Positions 1 to 12,700 of a DNA stretch of 64,000 nucleotides are shown here, one piece after another. Each line of letters begins with the position of its first letter. Position 1 is the stretch's first letter. The notes under the pieces were generated by a model. That model was not told the DNA's origin, did not search any database, and saw only the letters and a program-made list of their open reading frames with translations. The translations under genes and the position numbers were made by a program. The DNA comes from Phorcus lineatus (lineage: Eukaryota; Mollusca; Gastropoda; Trochida; Trochidae): NCBI GenBank assembly GCA_921293015.1, contig OV121081.1, positions 66,233,022 through 66,297,021 on the forward strand, read 5' to 3'.

Positions 1-2509
1 ATGCACAATAACCATGTGCTAAGTTTTTTACTATAAAGTTGTAAAGCGGTTGCATTGGTTGAAACAAATGTAGACGAATAGTAATGTAGGGTAGTGTAAG
101 AAATAGGATGCACAAAAACTAAATGTGGAAATTGATCTTCCTTTATTCAAAATGTAGTTATATACATTCCAAATATTGAGTATCATCAGTTAATCACAGC
201 AGATTGTCAGCACTTTACTCTACTCATTTTACAAGAACAGATCTTTTTGACCATCCTTTGAATGACAAAAATACTGAAAGCTTAACATGTATCTAAATTG
301 TACTTTCAGAATATTAACACTTTCAAGGGAAGTCTGTTTATCTGTTTGTTCAGTAATCCTGTCTGCCTTGGTCTTGGCTTGGTCCATAGCTATCATAAAC
401 TTGTCAATTAGTGTGAGTTAAAACACTGCACACTTTTCTTTGTATGCTTTTGACCTCAAATCAAATATTATATCAAGGAAATCATATATTACTGACAATA
501 CAAATGATAAAAATACCAAATATCCCCCTCCCCACTTGCTAAAATATCAATGAAAAACCAAGACAACGACATTGTTTTTTTTATTAGTTTCCCTTTTTCG
601 GAGGAATTCCAAATTCAATTAAGGCGAATTGTCCTATAAATGAACAGCAGTGCAATATTGAATGTGCGGCTCAATAAATAGACGTCAATGTACATGAACT
701 AAGATTGTCTTCGACTGTGGTAGTCTGAGAGAGCAACAACAAGAGGACTGCCATGGAGGTCACTAAGAAGAGCATGCAAGATAGAGGGGTCTAATGCTTC
801 TAGTCAGGCAAGCATGTCAAATACGAACAGTAGAATTATCCTTAACAAGGCACAAAGAAAATAGTTTCCATGGTAACTATAGTAGAATTTAAAACACCAT
901 GCAAATTCTCAAAAGTATCTACCTTAAAAAAACTAATTAATGTCTTACATAAACTTCAAAAAGTATTATCTATAGCTAAGCTATGTAGCTTTTCTCTTTA
1001 TTGCTTATGTCTATTACCAGATATGTTCCTAAAACCACAGGCTGCTAACTAAAATTACAGAGATGGTTATGATAATGTTTCAACTGATGAAATAAGCAAG
1101 AGAGACAAGTTACAGATGGAGAAGCTGGACAGAAACACACTTACAGCATCAAAGTTTTACATACAACTGAGGAATAGTAACTGTTTTAACTTTTAATTTT
1201 CAATCTGATATAAAAACATTTAATATATATTGTTTTGAGTATGTCATTGTTTATAAGTTTAAACATTGTATAACATTGTTGTATTGTTTAGTGGGTCACA
1301 CTTACACTTGTTTTATAGTCTTAGCTGGCAGTGTCTAGAATCATCTATTCTAGACTGTTCTATCTATTTCATGATTGCTTGAGTTGGCTACTTCTGACTG
1401 GAGTTTGTCAAGGAACTTTAAAGAACATTCTGGAAGGTATCTAACCTATATATCTAATCTTGCTTCTTACAATCAACTTTGCGATCATCTGCCGTGCCAC
1501 TGTTTTTGGATACCTTTACAAGCCGGATTCATCTATCTCCTATCAAGACCCACTGACTGTTTTCTACATTCATCAACTGTGTGATTCATAAGGACTGGTA
1601 AATATATTCATTTAACTAATTAGTGTGACTCATTTGATATTGTATTATTATTTGTATTAGTTTGATATTGTAATCTTAAACACATTGTTTATTACTTCAT
1701 ATATTAAATTGTAATTAATATACAATTGTCTTGTTATATTTTGCTGGTTTGACTGGGGACATTTTACTATTCCAAATTATTTCGTAACAATATATATATA
1801 TATTGTAACTTTCCAATAGTGACCTAAAATGCAGCTGTTTTATTTATCTTGCATCTATACAAATATGATAACTGTGGTTTGATCAGCATTTAAATTGAAA
1901 CCATAAAATGATAGCTCAGTCTTGCAAGCAAAACACAATGTCTTTTATTTCAGAATGGAAATATTTGTGACTTTGCAACTTTAAACTCAGGTGGTCATCC
2001 AATGGTTTATAAACAGACCATGGCCCCAGTGGGAACTGTTCGTACTTGACACATTGCCAGAAACATAAACTAGCAGACATATTCACTCCACAAGCTGCAG
2101 GCATCTATGTCAGGCCTACCATACAAGCAGAGAAGAAATCCTCAACATTGAACTAATATTCACCAAAAAAGAACCGAAATTATCAAAATTTAAAAATGAA
2201 CATTGATAGTAACAATTCATAGAAATAGCAAGTAGATAGCGATTTATCTTAAAAACAAAACAAGGACATCTATGGTAGGAAAACAAACATTAAAGATATT
2301 GAAAGAGCTTATTTACAGACTACAAAAACAGCCAGAGGATGGTTGCTGTACATGGCTACATAGCAGTCAAAGCACTCAAAATGGAGAAAAAATCTCATGC
2401 TCAATTATGACATGGCATGACAAGAACAAAACCCTTATGTTTCCATCTGAGAAGCATTTGTTTCATTTTTAAAGATAATTGTTGCAGTTATCAGAGTTAT
2501 ATGCTATAT
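1..2509. other. Region downstream of the last traced RIM exon
   Basis: No C2B exon is visible, so this is probably intron of RIM. A phase-compatible candidate terminal exon on the minus strand (799-699) is listed in the findings. Otherwise the DNA is AT-rich and featureless. Confidence 0.5.
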
Positions 2510-2514
2510 ATACT

Positions 2515-3433
2515 CAGGGTGCGAAATCGTCATTTAAACACTGCACCAGTGCAGGTGAAAATCGTCTTGTGCAGTCTAAATTAGTTACTGGACTGCACCG
2601 GGTGCAGTTTGAAAAATAACATATTTTCAAATACCTTTCGCATATAACTGTTCCAATCATGAATGTTTTTCTTAAATTTCACAAACAGCTTTAATCATTC
2701 CAATATTTTATAAAGGCAAACTTCCGAGAATCGTCAGTGACGATCGCCATGTTGATATTTTATGCTCTTACTATTTACTCCCTCTGTAAATTTCCCATTC
2801 TCCGGCATGCTGTTGACAGTGTTATGAGTTTGTTTAACGAGGGTGGCAAAAAGAATAGCCCCTCAAATATGCCATGTGCTCTGTCGAAGTGTAAACAAAA
2901 AGTTCTATCGGCATTTCAAGGGTATAACAAAATTTTGTTGACTCTAAAAATACACTATATGTACTATGACTGCTTGGAATAAATGATAAGATCGTAAGTT
3001 TTTTAATTTTACTCTGCATTTTACAATTTTGCCATCGCTATTGAAAATATCAACATCGTTTGACTTGGTCTATATATTCGTTTCTGGACTGCAACCAGTT
3101 TGAAAGATCAGCTTATTTCTTATTTCCAAGATTAGTTTTAACTTTATTCAATTGAAAACGATAACAAAAAGATTTAAATTGTTTATATCTTTTGAACAGG
3201 TGACTTACATTTTTATAATTTTTAACATGCTTGAAAAATGTGTAACCCTCCAGATTTCATTAATTATGAATAAAGATAAACAACAAAAGAGATATTGTTG
3301 ATATTTTAATATGTAAAACTAAGTCACCCATTGTGATGATCTTTGGTGCAGCCAGAGAGACACAGGTGCAGTCTGGTAAAATCAGTTGACTGCACTTGGT
3401 GCAGGGCATGAAAAAAAACGAATTCGTACCCTG
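2515..3433. mobile_element. hAT-like non-autonomous element with CAGGG ends and 5-bp target duplication
   Basis: The 919-bp element begins CAGGGTGCGAAATCGT and ends ACGAATTCGTACCCTG, imperfect terminal inverted repeats. It is flanked by ATACT on both sides (2,510-2,514 and 3,434-3,438). The first 100 bp and last 110 bp carry nine short GTGCAG/CTGCAC motifs, typical of subterminal transposase-binding repeats in hAT elements. No transposase remains. A CAGGG start fits the hAT superfamily; a 5-bp rather than 8-bp duplication is unusual for classical hAT. Confidence 0.75.
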
Positions 3434-3589
3434 ATACTATATACTATATACTATATTGATGATTTCTGTTCTTTCTTGGTACATATAAGTTTAATTTTGA
3501 GGATTGCCTCAGCGTTTGTACGGTTGGCTTGTAGGGGAGACTACTCTGAAGACTATGACACCGGTCTAGCTACTGTACTGGGTGTCTAC

Positions 3590-3757
3590 CTGTTCCACTG
3601 CGACATCGAATGCCAGGGGGAGAATCATAGCCGCCGCCATGGTGCCGTGCGTGGTGGCGCCCGTTCACATCGGAGAGTTCATCAACGCCCGGTGGGGTGT
3701 TACATGAACTTCCGACCGAACTTACGCTAGCACCGTCACAGCGACCGATATCGCCAC
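3590..3757 (-). CDS. Rim: Probable RIM exon 15: Gly/Ser/His-rich linker
   Basis: The segment is 168 nt with a CACTAG acceptor and an AACAG|GTAGAC donor. It is open when entered in phase 1, the exit phase of exon 14, and leaves in phase 1, so it could be a cassette. It encodes a polar sequence including SVSSVGSSCNTPPG and HHARHHGGGYDSPPG. Its position and Ser/Pro/Gly content resemble the vertebrate stretch after DDGIGVV, but similarity is weak. It stands out by GC content from its intron. An open frame on the other strand over the same DNA has no splice or family support. Confidence 0.6.
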
Positions 3758-6700
3758 CTAGTGATCAATACCATGGAAACTATTTTCATTCTCATTACAA
3801 GCAAATTTGTTTTGGGTGTTGGAAATTTGTTTAATACATACTGTTTTATGTTTCTACTTCTATACAATAATGTTAAGGTAATTGATAAGGAGATGAGAAG
3901 AACATAATTTTCATCCCTAAAAAATGAAAGAGAAAACAGTTACTATTCTGAAGAAAAATCCCATGCACTTGGCAGAATAAATGGGTAACAAGTCACTATT
4001 GCCCATCTGCTATCTTTACATTCAATCAAATGAAACAGAATAGATAACAGTGCTTTATACTTGATATAATTAGCTTTTTTGACATTGTTTTTCATAAAAT
4101 GTTTTCATTTACTGTCAAACAAACAAATTCAAGGTAAGGTCATGTCTTCGTATAGAATTGTGTAAATTTAGTCACATCCAAACTGCAGATGATAAAAAAA
4201 TCACAAGACTGAACAAATAATTTTTAGTCAACAAGGCATAATACAAATAAGATATCAATTATAAATTACAAAACATATTAAAGCAATGCTGAGAATGAGA
4301 AGATTAGCACCTGGGCTCAAGACAACTAATAAGCATTCCAAATATTAGAGAAGAGAGATAAAAAAAAGAGTTCAAGGCATTGTTGACATCTCATGATCTT
4401 AGAAGAACATTATACCAATCTTATCCCATTAAAAAGTGTTTTTGAGTGATCTTACTACTAAGATCAGAAAGTTCGAACAAAAAGCCAAGAGGCCACTTGT
4501 ACAAATATCCCTACAAATGTTCAACCCCTTACTACCAAAGTACACAAGAACCTTAAATGTAACTATTACTTTTGCAAAAAAAAGTTGAAATTTCCTATTA
4601 ATCATTTTCTCAAAGGTGCCCTATCCTGGCAACTGATTTCCCAAAGCCCCGGGTCCCGTTGGACAAAACAATGACAAGTGACTGTAAAGCTACAATTGAT
4701 TGTCACCAATGTTAAGAGAATGGGTTCCAACTGATTGAAACTCTTCGACTGCTTTGTTGAAAGGCACCCTGTACAGTGAGAGAGAGAGCCATAGAAGTAA
4801 GTGACACGCACCTTGAACAACACCGATGCCATCATCGAAGTCTAGTTCAGAGAGGTCACTATCGCTAAGACCACGTGTGCTGACGGGAGGAGATAGGTGG
4901 GCCTTGAGATCATAGGGGTCCTGGGATGTCTTCTGTAAAATGCAGCATTGGTCAACAGTCAGTGAACTCCTCATTAGAAATGTGACAATTAATGGTAATA
5001 TAGATAATTATTCTACTTAATCTGACGATATACATACATATATATATATATTGTATGATATTGTATATATGTACATGATACATACAAGTTTTTTGTCAAA
5101 AGAGAACAAAATTTCTGCTTAAAATACCCTGAAAATTGGTTATCATGCCATTATCATATAGCATCGTATAGTTCTGATAAATCGGGATAGATATTTCATC
5201 ATTAAATTTCTGTTATGTCACACATCTTCTCCTAGTCATATTATGAGTTCGTTGATTATGTTCTCCTCTTCTTAGCAATTTGAAGCTGGACTTTGTTCTG
5301 GGTTCTATACTACCAACCTAAATAATTGACCAAAAATAATTCCCAGCAATAGTTATAGGATGAACTTACATTTTCCTGATCAATAACGGTCAAAGGCATG
5401 CCACTTACGGTTCTGGGTGAGGAGGCAGGCAGTGGGATGCTGGCATCATCATGATGGCCAAGTTGGTACCAGTACGGCTCATCGTTGAGGTTGGCAGCTG
5501 TCAGATCTATCAGAACCTACACACAACAGAGCTGGCGTAATACTACCTGCACAGTTAGCATTATTAAGGTCACCTGATCTCATAATGATAATGAAAACAA
5601 TTTTAACGCCCAATATCCAGTCCAGGACTGCTCAATGGTCTTACAATGAACATTATCAGCCCAAAGGGGTCAATGGTATACTTGGTAGATAGTTCTTCTA
5701 CAGTTGAACTAATCATAACACAATCATACAATAATCATTCAAATTTAATACATTTTTCAAGTCCGATAAACCCAATAGTTTTAAATGTATTACATGTGCA
5801 CAGAATAACATTTCTCAGTTGTTTGATGTGTTTTTCAGGACAACAGAGAACATTGTGATTGAATGCTCCTAGTGCAGCTTGAAAATTAAGGGTCTATTAA
5901 TGGAACTGGCAATGTCAAATATATGGACCATGATTTACAGTTTGCAGACACTTTGGACAAAAGACAAAAGTATGGTAGAGCTCTGTGAGTCTGGGACGCC
6001 TCTAATCTAAAGGAACTTAGTACTCTTTGGCCTGGATTAATTAATCATTTACAAAGCTAGGATGATGCCACATCCCATATACCAATCAAATGATAAGTAG
6101 GAATATATATATATATGTGCTCCCCCCTCCCAGGACATGTAGCAAGCCGACAGTGAGGGTTAACTAGTTGATACCACTCCCCGAGTCAGCTGAAACAAAA
6201 GGCACCTGACAGCGGTGTCCTCAGTGCTAGAGGTTCAATAAATGATTCCACACCAAAGGTACAACTGAAAAGAATGACACACTCTCCCAGCAGCAGAAGA
6301 AGATGTATGAGACGTATGAGTATGAGATTCATCTTGGTGATGCCATGTCTCCTGTACAGCTGAAAAGGAGCATTAGCTTGGTAATATGGTCCCTTTCGAG
6401 TCGAAAGTAAATGAGTATGTGCTTGTTCAGAAATAAAGCTGTAAAAATGTCATACAGATACAAGGCACCGCACCCAGCAACTGAAAAGGAAGTCATCCAC
6501 AGACAGCACAGGGTTAGCAAGGTGATGTGTTACCTCCCCTAGGAACTCGCTGGCGCCGATACGGTCGTAGTCCCAGACCGTTATCTCCAGAAGTCGGTCG
6601 CGTAAGTCAGACTCCTTCACTGGGCAGTAAATGAACGTTTGGTTCCAGGTTGGCTCGATGGTGTTTGCGATGGTTTTCGTGCGTCGTTTGCTCTTCTCGC

Positions 6701-9700
6701 TAGAATAAGTAGGGTTGCGTCTAATTAGAAACAACCGGTTAAGTTAGTACCTGTTATGATCAGGCTGCCCCTTGCCATGGTGAATGTCCGAGCACAGCGT
6801 GGCCGTCGTTACAGCCCTACTCAAGATTTTTAGTTAATTAAGCGTAGGTTAAACAATAAAAATATTTCAATATCCAATTATGCAGAACCAAAATTTTCTA
6901 TAAAACAATTCTAAAAGAAACTTGAAAGAAGAGGTTTTGAAATCTAAAATTATTTTTTTTCAAACTTATAAAATTAATAAAAGAGCTTGGATAAAGAAAA
7001 GGGATAAAGGATTTTGAAAACATTCAAGAAAAAACTACGAAGCACTATAACAATATAAAATTGAGACTACAACAAAGTGGAACGGGCTGACTGATGTCTG
7101 TGGGTACGGACGGCTACTTGTACTGTGGAGAGTGTCGACGGATGGATGGACGGACGGACGGCCACGATGGGAACCAAGCTAGATGCATTTACAGCCTGCC
7201 AATAGTCACCACCACCATGATCATAACAACACATAACATTAACACGGCATTCGTTGTCAAACAAGCACTTCAACATTTAGGGTATGTGGATCAAAGCATT
7301 AACTTTCAGGGGTTCAAAATAAGTTTTTATAGTTTGCAATTGATGCAATGTAGTATGAAAAGTCAGCAGCAATGTTCAAAATTATAATTCAAAGCTCAAA
7401 TTGAAATAGCATTGAATAAAACTGAATAGTGAGCAACCTTATTTGTAATTGCAAGTCTAATTATTGATGTTAGTTGCCTAATTTTGAAATTCAGTTGTAA
7501 CCAATTCCTAGTAGTGAACCCCTGGAGGTACAAAAATAACTGAGGCCAGAAACTTTATGAAATTATTCAGATCATTTCAAATTTGTTCAGAAATTGCTTC
7601 ATTAGAAACGCAAAATTTGTATAAGTAACTCATTGACATATGTGTCTGGCATCAGGTAGTAATCATAAATGTATGATAAAATTACTCAAAGATTTTAAGG
7701 AGCCATGCCATTTTATGAAGTTATCTTGAAATTAACAAATTTGGTATGGTTAAAAGCTACGGCTCCTCAATAAATCTTTAGGAATTAAGAGAAACAAAAC
7801 TATATTATGCCATGCTTTTCCAAAATTAGTAGCATGATTTGAGATGTTTTGTATGAAACTGTTGCTTATCAAGGAATCAATGACCACTCCCAGGAAAACA
7901 TAATTCAGCATGGCATAACATATCGTTTCAATTTAAATAGTGCATAAAAATGTATCAAAATGAGTAAAATTCAGGATTTGATAGAGACTTTGATGTGTAT
8001 ACGAGTACTGACCCACAACATGATATTAATATTGTCTTTCCAAATTTAGTTTTCCAGTTTGTAAATTAAAACAAAAACTATCAAACAAAAAATCTCTTGT
8101 GCAATATTCTGAAAATAAATCTAATTTGCTTTTATAAGAAAATTTGTTGTCACAAGGATAAAAAATAAAAGTCAACAGTCTCCTTTCTCAGTTTTTTTAT
8201 CCTCTGAATTAGTAAGTGCCAAAATTCATAATTGCCTGCATGACAGGAAATCCTATTTGTATGAACATCACACGGTCAGAGCAATATCTGATTGAAAGTT
8301 GATCTCAATACAGATAATATATTCATCTTACCAAAAAAATAGCATCATATCTCCAAGGTCTTTATGGTTGTGAGTTAGTACTTTGGTTAATACAAATCTT
8401 GATTAGAAGAGAGACTAAACTAGAGAACCGATGATGAGTGGAAGTAGCGAGAGAGGACCCGGGAGTCCTGTATGTCCCCGGGATACAGATGTACATGTAT
8501 GAGGAGAGAGAGAGGTGACAACAGAAGGGAGGGGATGTGAGGGAGGAGGACAAGGAGGTGCTCAAGAGTCCACAGTGACACCAACACTGGGATCATACAA
8601 TAAGGTTCTAAAAATACTGCCCACAGATCCAGTTCTCATTGAATCAATGATTGATGGGTTTGGGTGGAACAGTGACTATTCATTTAAAAGTTGGAGAGGG
8701 TTCTGAAGGGGAGATTGGGTCAGGCAAGATAGGTCTGGAAACTTATTTTAATCTTCTTTTTTTAATCCAAACTAGTTGCTGTCACTACAGTTAAGGGAAT
8801 AGCAATGGTTCAATGGAAGGTATTATCAATAAGACCATTCATAGATGGGTCAAATAGTTCTATAATGTATGGGAACTGACAAGATGGGGCAATTTGAGGT
8901 TGTCAGATATACATAGGAACTTGGTGATCTTCTGCGTGCCGAGGAGGACCTAACTGTTATCAGGTACAATGACCGTTATCAGATGGACTTTGGTCACCTG
9001 TTGGGAAGTGACAGCAAGGGGATCGGACTGTTGATAATCCTAGAGTCAGGAGACTGAACTATGATTATAAATTTAGGTTAGAACTTATCATCCTTTGAAG
9101 AAGCTTGACAGGGTGGAGACCATGTGACAGGGACTAGATGAAGTAGACATTTTGAAGCGAAGGGACGTGGTCAATCAATGTGTGGGGTAGGGGTTCATGT
9201 ACGGGAGTAGGGTCAATGAGTGAGGTGGGGTCAATGAGATGGGTAGGAGTTCATGTGACAGAGAGCAGGGCTTACCTCCTGTCTGGCAGCAGGTACAACT
9301 TGCAGTACGGGTTGCGGAACTTCCCGTTGTCCGTCAGGGGGAGCTCTATGGCATTGATGACGGTGACTATGAGTTGATAGCTCTGCATATCATACCATAG
9401 TTTTATCTGAAAAGTCAAAGAAAATTTGATACCATTTTGTAGCACCATGTCAAAAACCTGCCAAGAACACTGTCAACATTTGTCAATAAATTTCTGATCT
9501 TGATCAGCTCCTCACCATAAGGCTTATTGCAGAGTCTCACATTCCTTGGCCTTAGAAGTGCTCAAGAAAATCATTTCGTAATTCATGGCCTGAAGACAAT
9601 ATAAATGGAGGTAATGTATTATAACTAAAAGATGCACGTACCTGAAGCTTCCCTGTTATTTGCGGGGTGTGAGGTCTTGACCTCATGCCCGGAGATCCCG

Positions 9701-12700
9701 GTGATGTTACGGTCACACTTGGTCGGTTCCGTGACTCGCGCATTGGTATTGCTTCCTTCAAACCATAATCTGGAAAGACATGCAAAATTTAGCACAGATA
9801 GCTACAATAGTTTCTGGACCATTTCTAACTTCACGAGCATAATTTCAGTTAGAAAATTTTAATGAAAGAAAGCTTTGATTTGTATTTAGAATTCTGTATG
9901 AGATGATAAGAAAGTAATGTAATGGACCATCCATTATGACTGAATCTGTTTTTACTGAAATGTAACTGAAACAGCAGTTGAAGAAGTGTAAGTTGATTTA
10001 CAAGACGGAAAGAAATATTTGCATCTGAGTAAGCCAAGATGAGATGAGATGAGGTGATCTACAGTTTAAAGCCACTTTCAAGATTATTTCACTTATATCA
10101 TTGCTGCTAGTAATGTTGCAGGGAGAAAACCTGCAACACCATTGTTGCTATGCATTGCAGTGAAACCTGCTAACATCTGCTGAAACTAGTGAACCATGGG
10201 TTGTAATGCGCTGAAATTCAGTGAAGCATTGCACCCAAACCTTACTGCGTGTAGAACAGGCCTCTACTGCAGACAAAGTTGCTGAGCCCCTGGCGAGATT
10301 CAAACTCCAGACCTCTTGATCTGAAGCTGAACGCCCTAACTACCATGCTGTCCCGCCCTCAGTAAGCCAAGAAATATGATATATGACTATGACTATGACT
10401 GCAAGCATATCAAGTGACATATCTATCATATTTTGCTTTGCAGCACCATACATACCATGTTTCCTTGTTGATGGTCACTTCTTAGTCATCCAAGTTCTTT
10501 TAACAATTAACTCAATGTTTCATATATGCATTAAACCTCTGAATTTTCCTCAACTTTTATAACAAGTAGAACATACCCTCTGCTATATTGTGTTTTTTGC
10601 AATGAAGTACAAAATTTTATGGATATTCAAGAGATTAGCGACGTTTCAGTTAAGCTCCTTAAACAGTTTTCAAGTATATAAACACTACAACTTCTAGAAT
10701 GCCAGTAAAAGAGTTCATGCTTTTCTCAAAAACACCTAAACAACAGTCTTGAGTAGTAGTCCTCCAACTTTTAGCATTATTTCAATGGTAAATGCAAACA
10801 CGAGTCAAACCTGTCCCTTCATTTAGAAGCTAGTTATCTGAGGAACACGAAGCAAGAACATAGACCTCATCCATCGCTGTCGTGCATTACAGCCAGAATT
10901 CACATGAGGAAAACTTTCGAATGAGTTGTCAGTGAAAGCAAGGGCAAGTTAGAACAAGAGTTAGTAAGTAACACATTATTTACAATGTTGGGCTTCAGTA
11001 AGAACCTTTGCCAGACAGCATACTTACAAGGTAACTTGCTCAAGTGCTGAATTGTAGATATCAAAATAGATAAAATCATTTACTCAAAATGTATAAATTG
11101 ATATAATATAATTGGAAGCTAATACTATAACCAATACCTTATACATCTAGAAATAGCTACAATCAGGGCTTACAACTCATCTAAGGGCTAAATTTGGTAA
11201 GTTGAAGGGCTCTCAGGCTGACAAAGTTTGTCTTTCCTCCTGTTGTTGACGAATTAAACTTTGGCCTTCCAACTTATCATGCTTTTTGACATGATGATAT
11301 AAGAAAATCAAAATTAAATTATCTTAAGACCTAATTATAATATATCGGAGTTCTGGAGAAAGGTTGGACCCAGCGCAATATGAAGATGAGACAAGGAGAT
11401 ATACATACCTCTGGCATGATCGGGTTGTGAGGTCTGGATGGCTGGGGGTGCCTCACCAGTTCTACAATACAACGATAGCATGTTATTTTCTTCTTTGAAA
11501 CGTTGTCCATATTAGTTAGAAATGTTACAAATAATCCAATTCCTTAAAATTCAGATCCTTAATCTTAGTGAAAGTTATGATAATTGGTGCAATGATTTTA
11601 AAGTGTAAAGAGTCAATGAGCTTTATAACTCTAAACTCACATTATAGACCATGTGTTGAGAAGGCAGATTTTTTAAACATGTGAAAACTCTTGACACCAA
11701 CTATTCTTAGTGCTCAACTGTTTCTCAATTATGAGCCCCAATACTTTTAACTAATGATTGTAGCCCTATAAATGAGGGCTTTCACATACATGTAGGATAT
11801 GACTTTATAGAACCTGAAGAAGGAGCAATGTCTGTGATCAAAATATTGGATTTCCTAAGAATCATATTGTAAAAACATTTTTTATAAACACAATTCATAA
11901 GTAGTAATCTGTCTTTTCATTATAAAAATTTGTTAAATTAATTTATCAACTTACTCTACACTACGATGAACTATAAGTTCCACTTGTGGCTCTTGTTTAG
12001 ACTCGAGTATTATCTCGTAGACTTCTTCATAGGTGGCGCCCTGCAGCGACCTTCCATTCCATTCAACTACCTCGTCACCTGAAATAGGGCGAGTCATTAC
12101 TCAGTCAACCTGTTTTGTCTTTCATATCTTGAAGGGGAATATTTGGCAATTAATAACCAGTGGGAATAAATTCTGTCATTATTTTCCTTGAAGTTACCCT
12201 TTTATTTCTAACACTTACCAACGATCTTAAAGCTGATTGAATGAGAAATTATGGATATATCATTAAAAAAAAACATTAATAACAAAGCACATGAACATGT
12301 AAAATTTTCGTTTGTTGTTGAATAAGGCATTATAATATCATATTAGGAAAATATAAATTCATAATAATTATAATATGAATATTGCAAATTGGCTATTTAC
12401 AAAAAATGAACTTTCCATTTCACAGATTGAATGTTCTTAACATCTTAATCAACAAGTAAAATCCAAAATGATCCATTATTCTTACACAACTTCACTCCAT
12501 TGCTGATATTGTCATTTAACATACCTGGACGTAAATGGCCGACTGTATCCGCTATGCTTCCTTTCTTTACCTTGGCAATGAAAGCCCCTAATTTACCTTT
12601 ATCAGACAGCTTTCCACCAATCACTTTCAATCCTGTGACAAGAATGATAGGTTTGTTTAGAACTAAATTAAATTAATACAATTTCAGAAAGAAACTATGA

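Noticed and set aside
3386-3730. 114-codon plus-strand open frame
   Set aside because: It starts inside a transposon end and runs over the antisense of the probable RIM exon 15; the minus strand has the consistent splice sites and phase.
8430-8600. GC- and purine-rich patch tested as a possible RIM exon
   Set aside because: No acceptor and donor pair gives an open segment in the phase of its neighbours, and exons 11 and 12 already join perfectly within the C2A domain.
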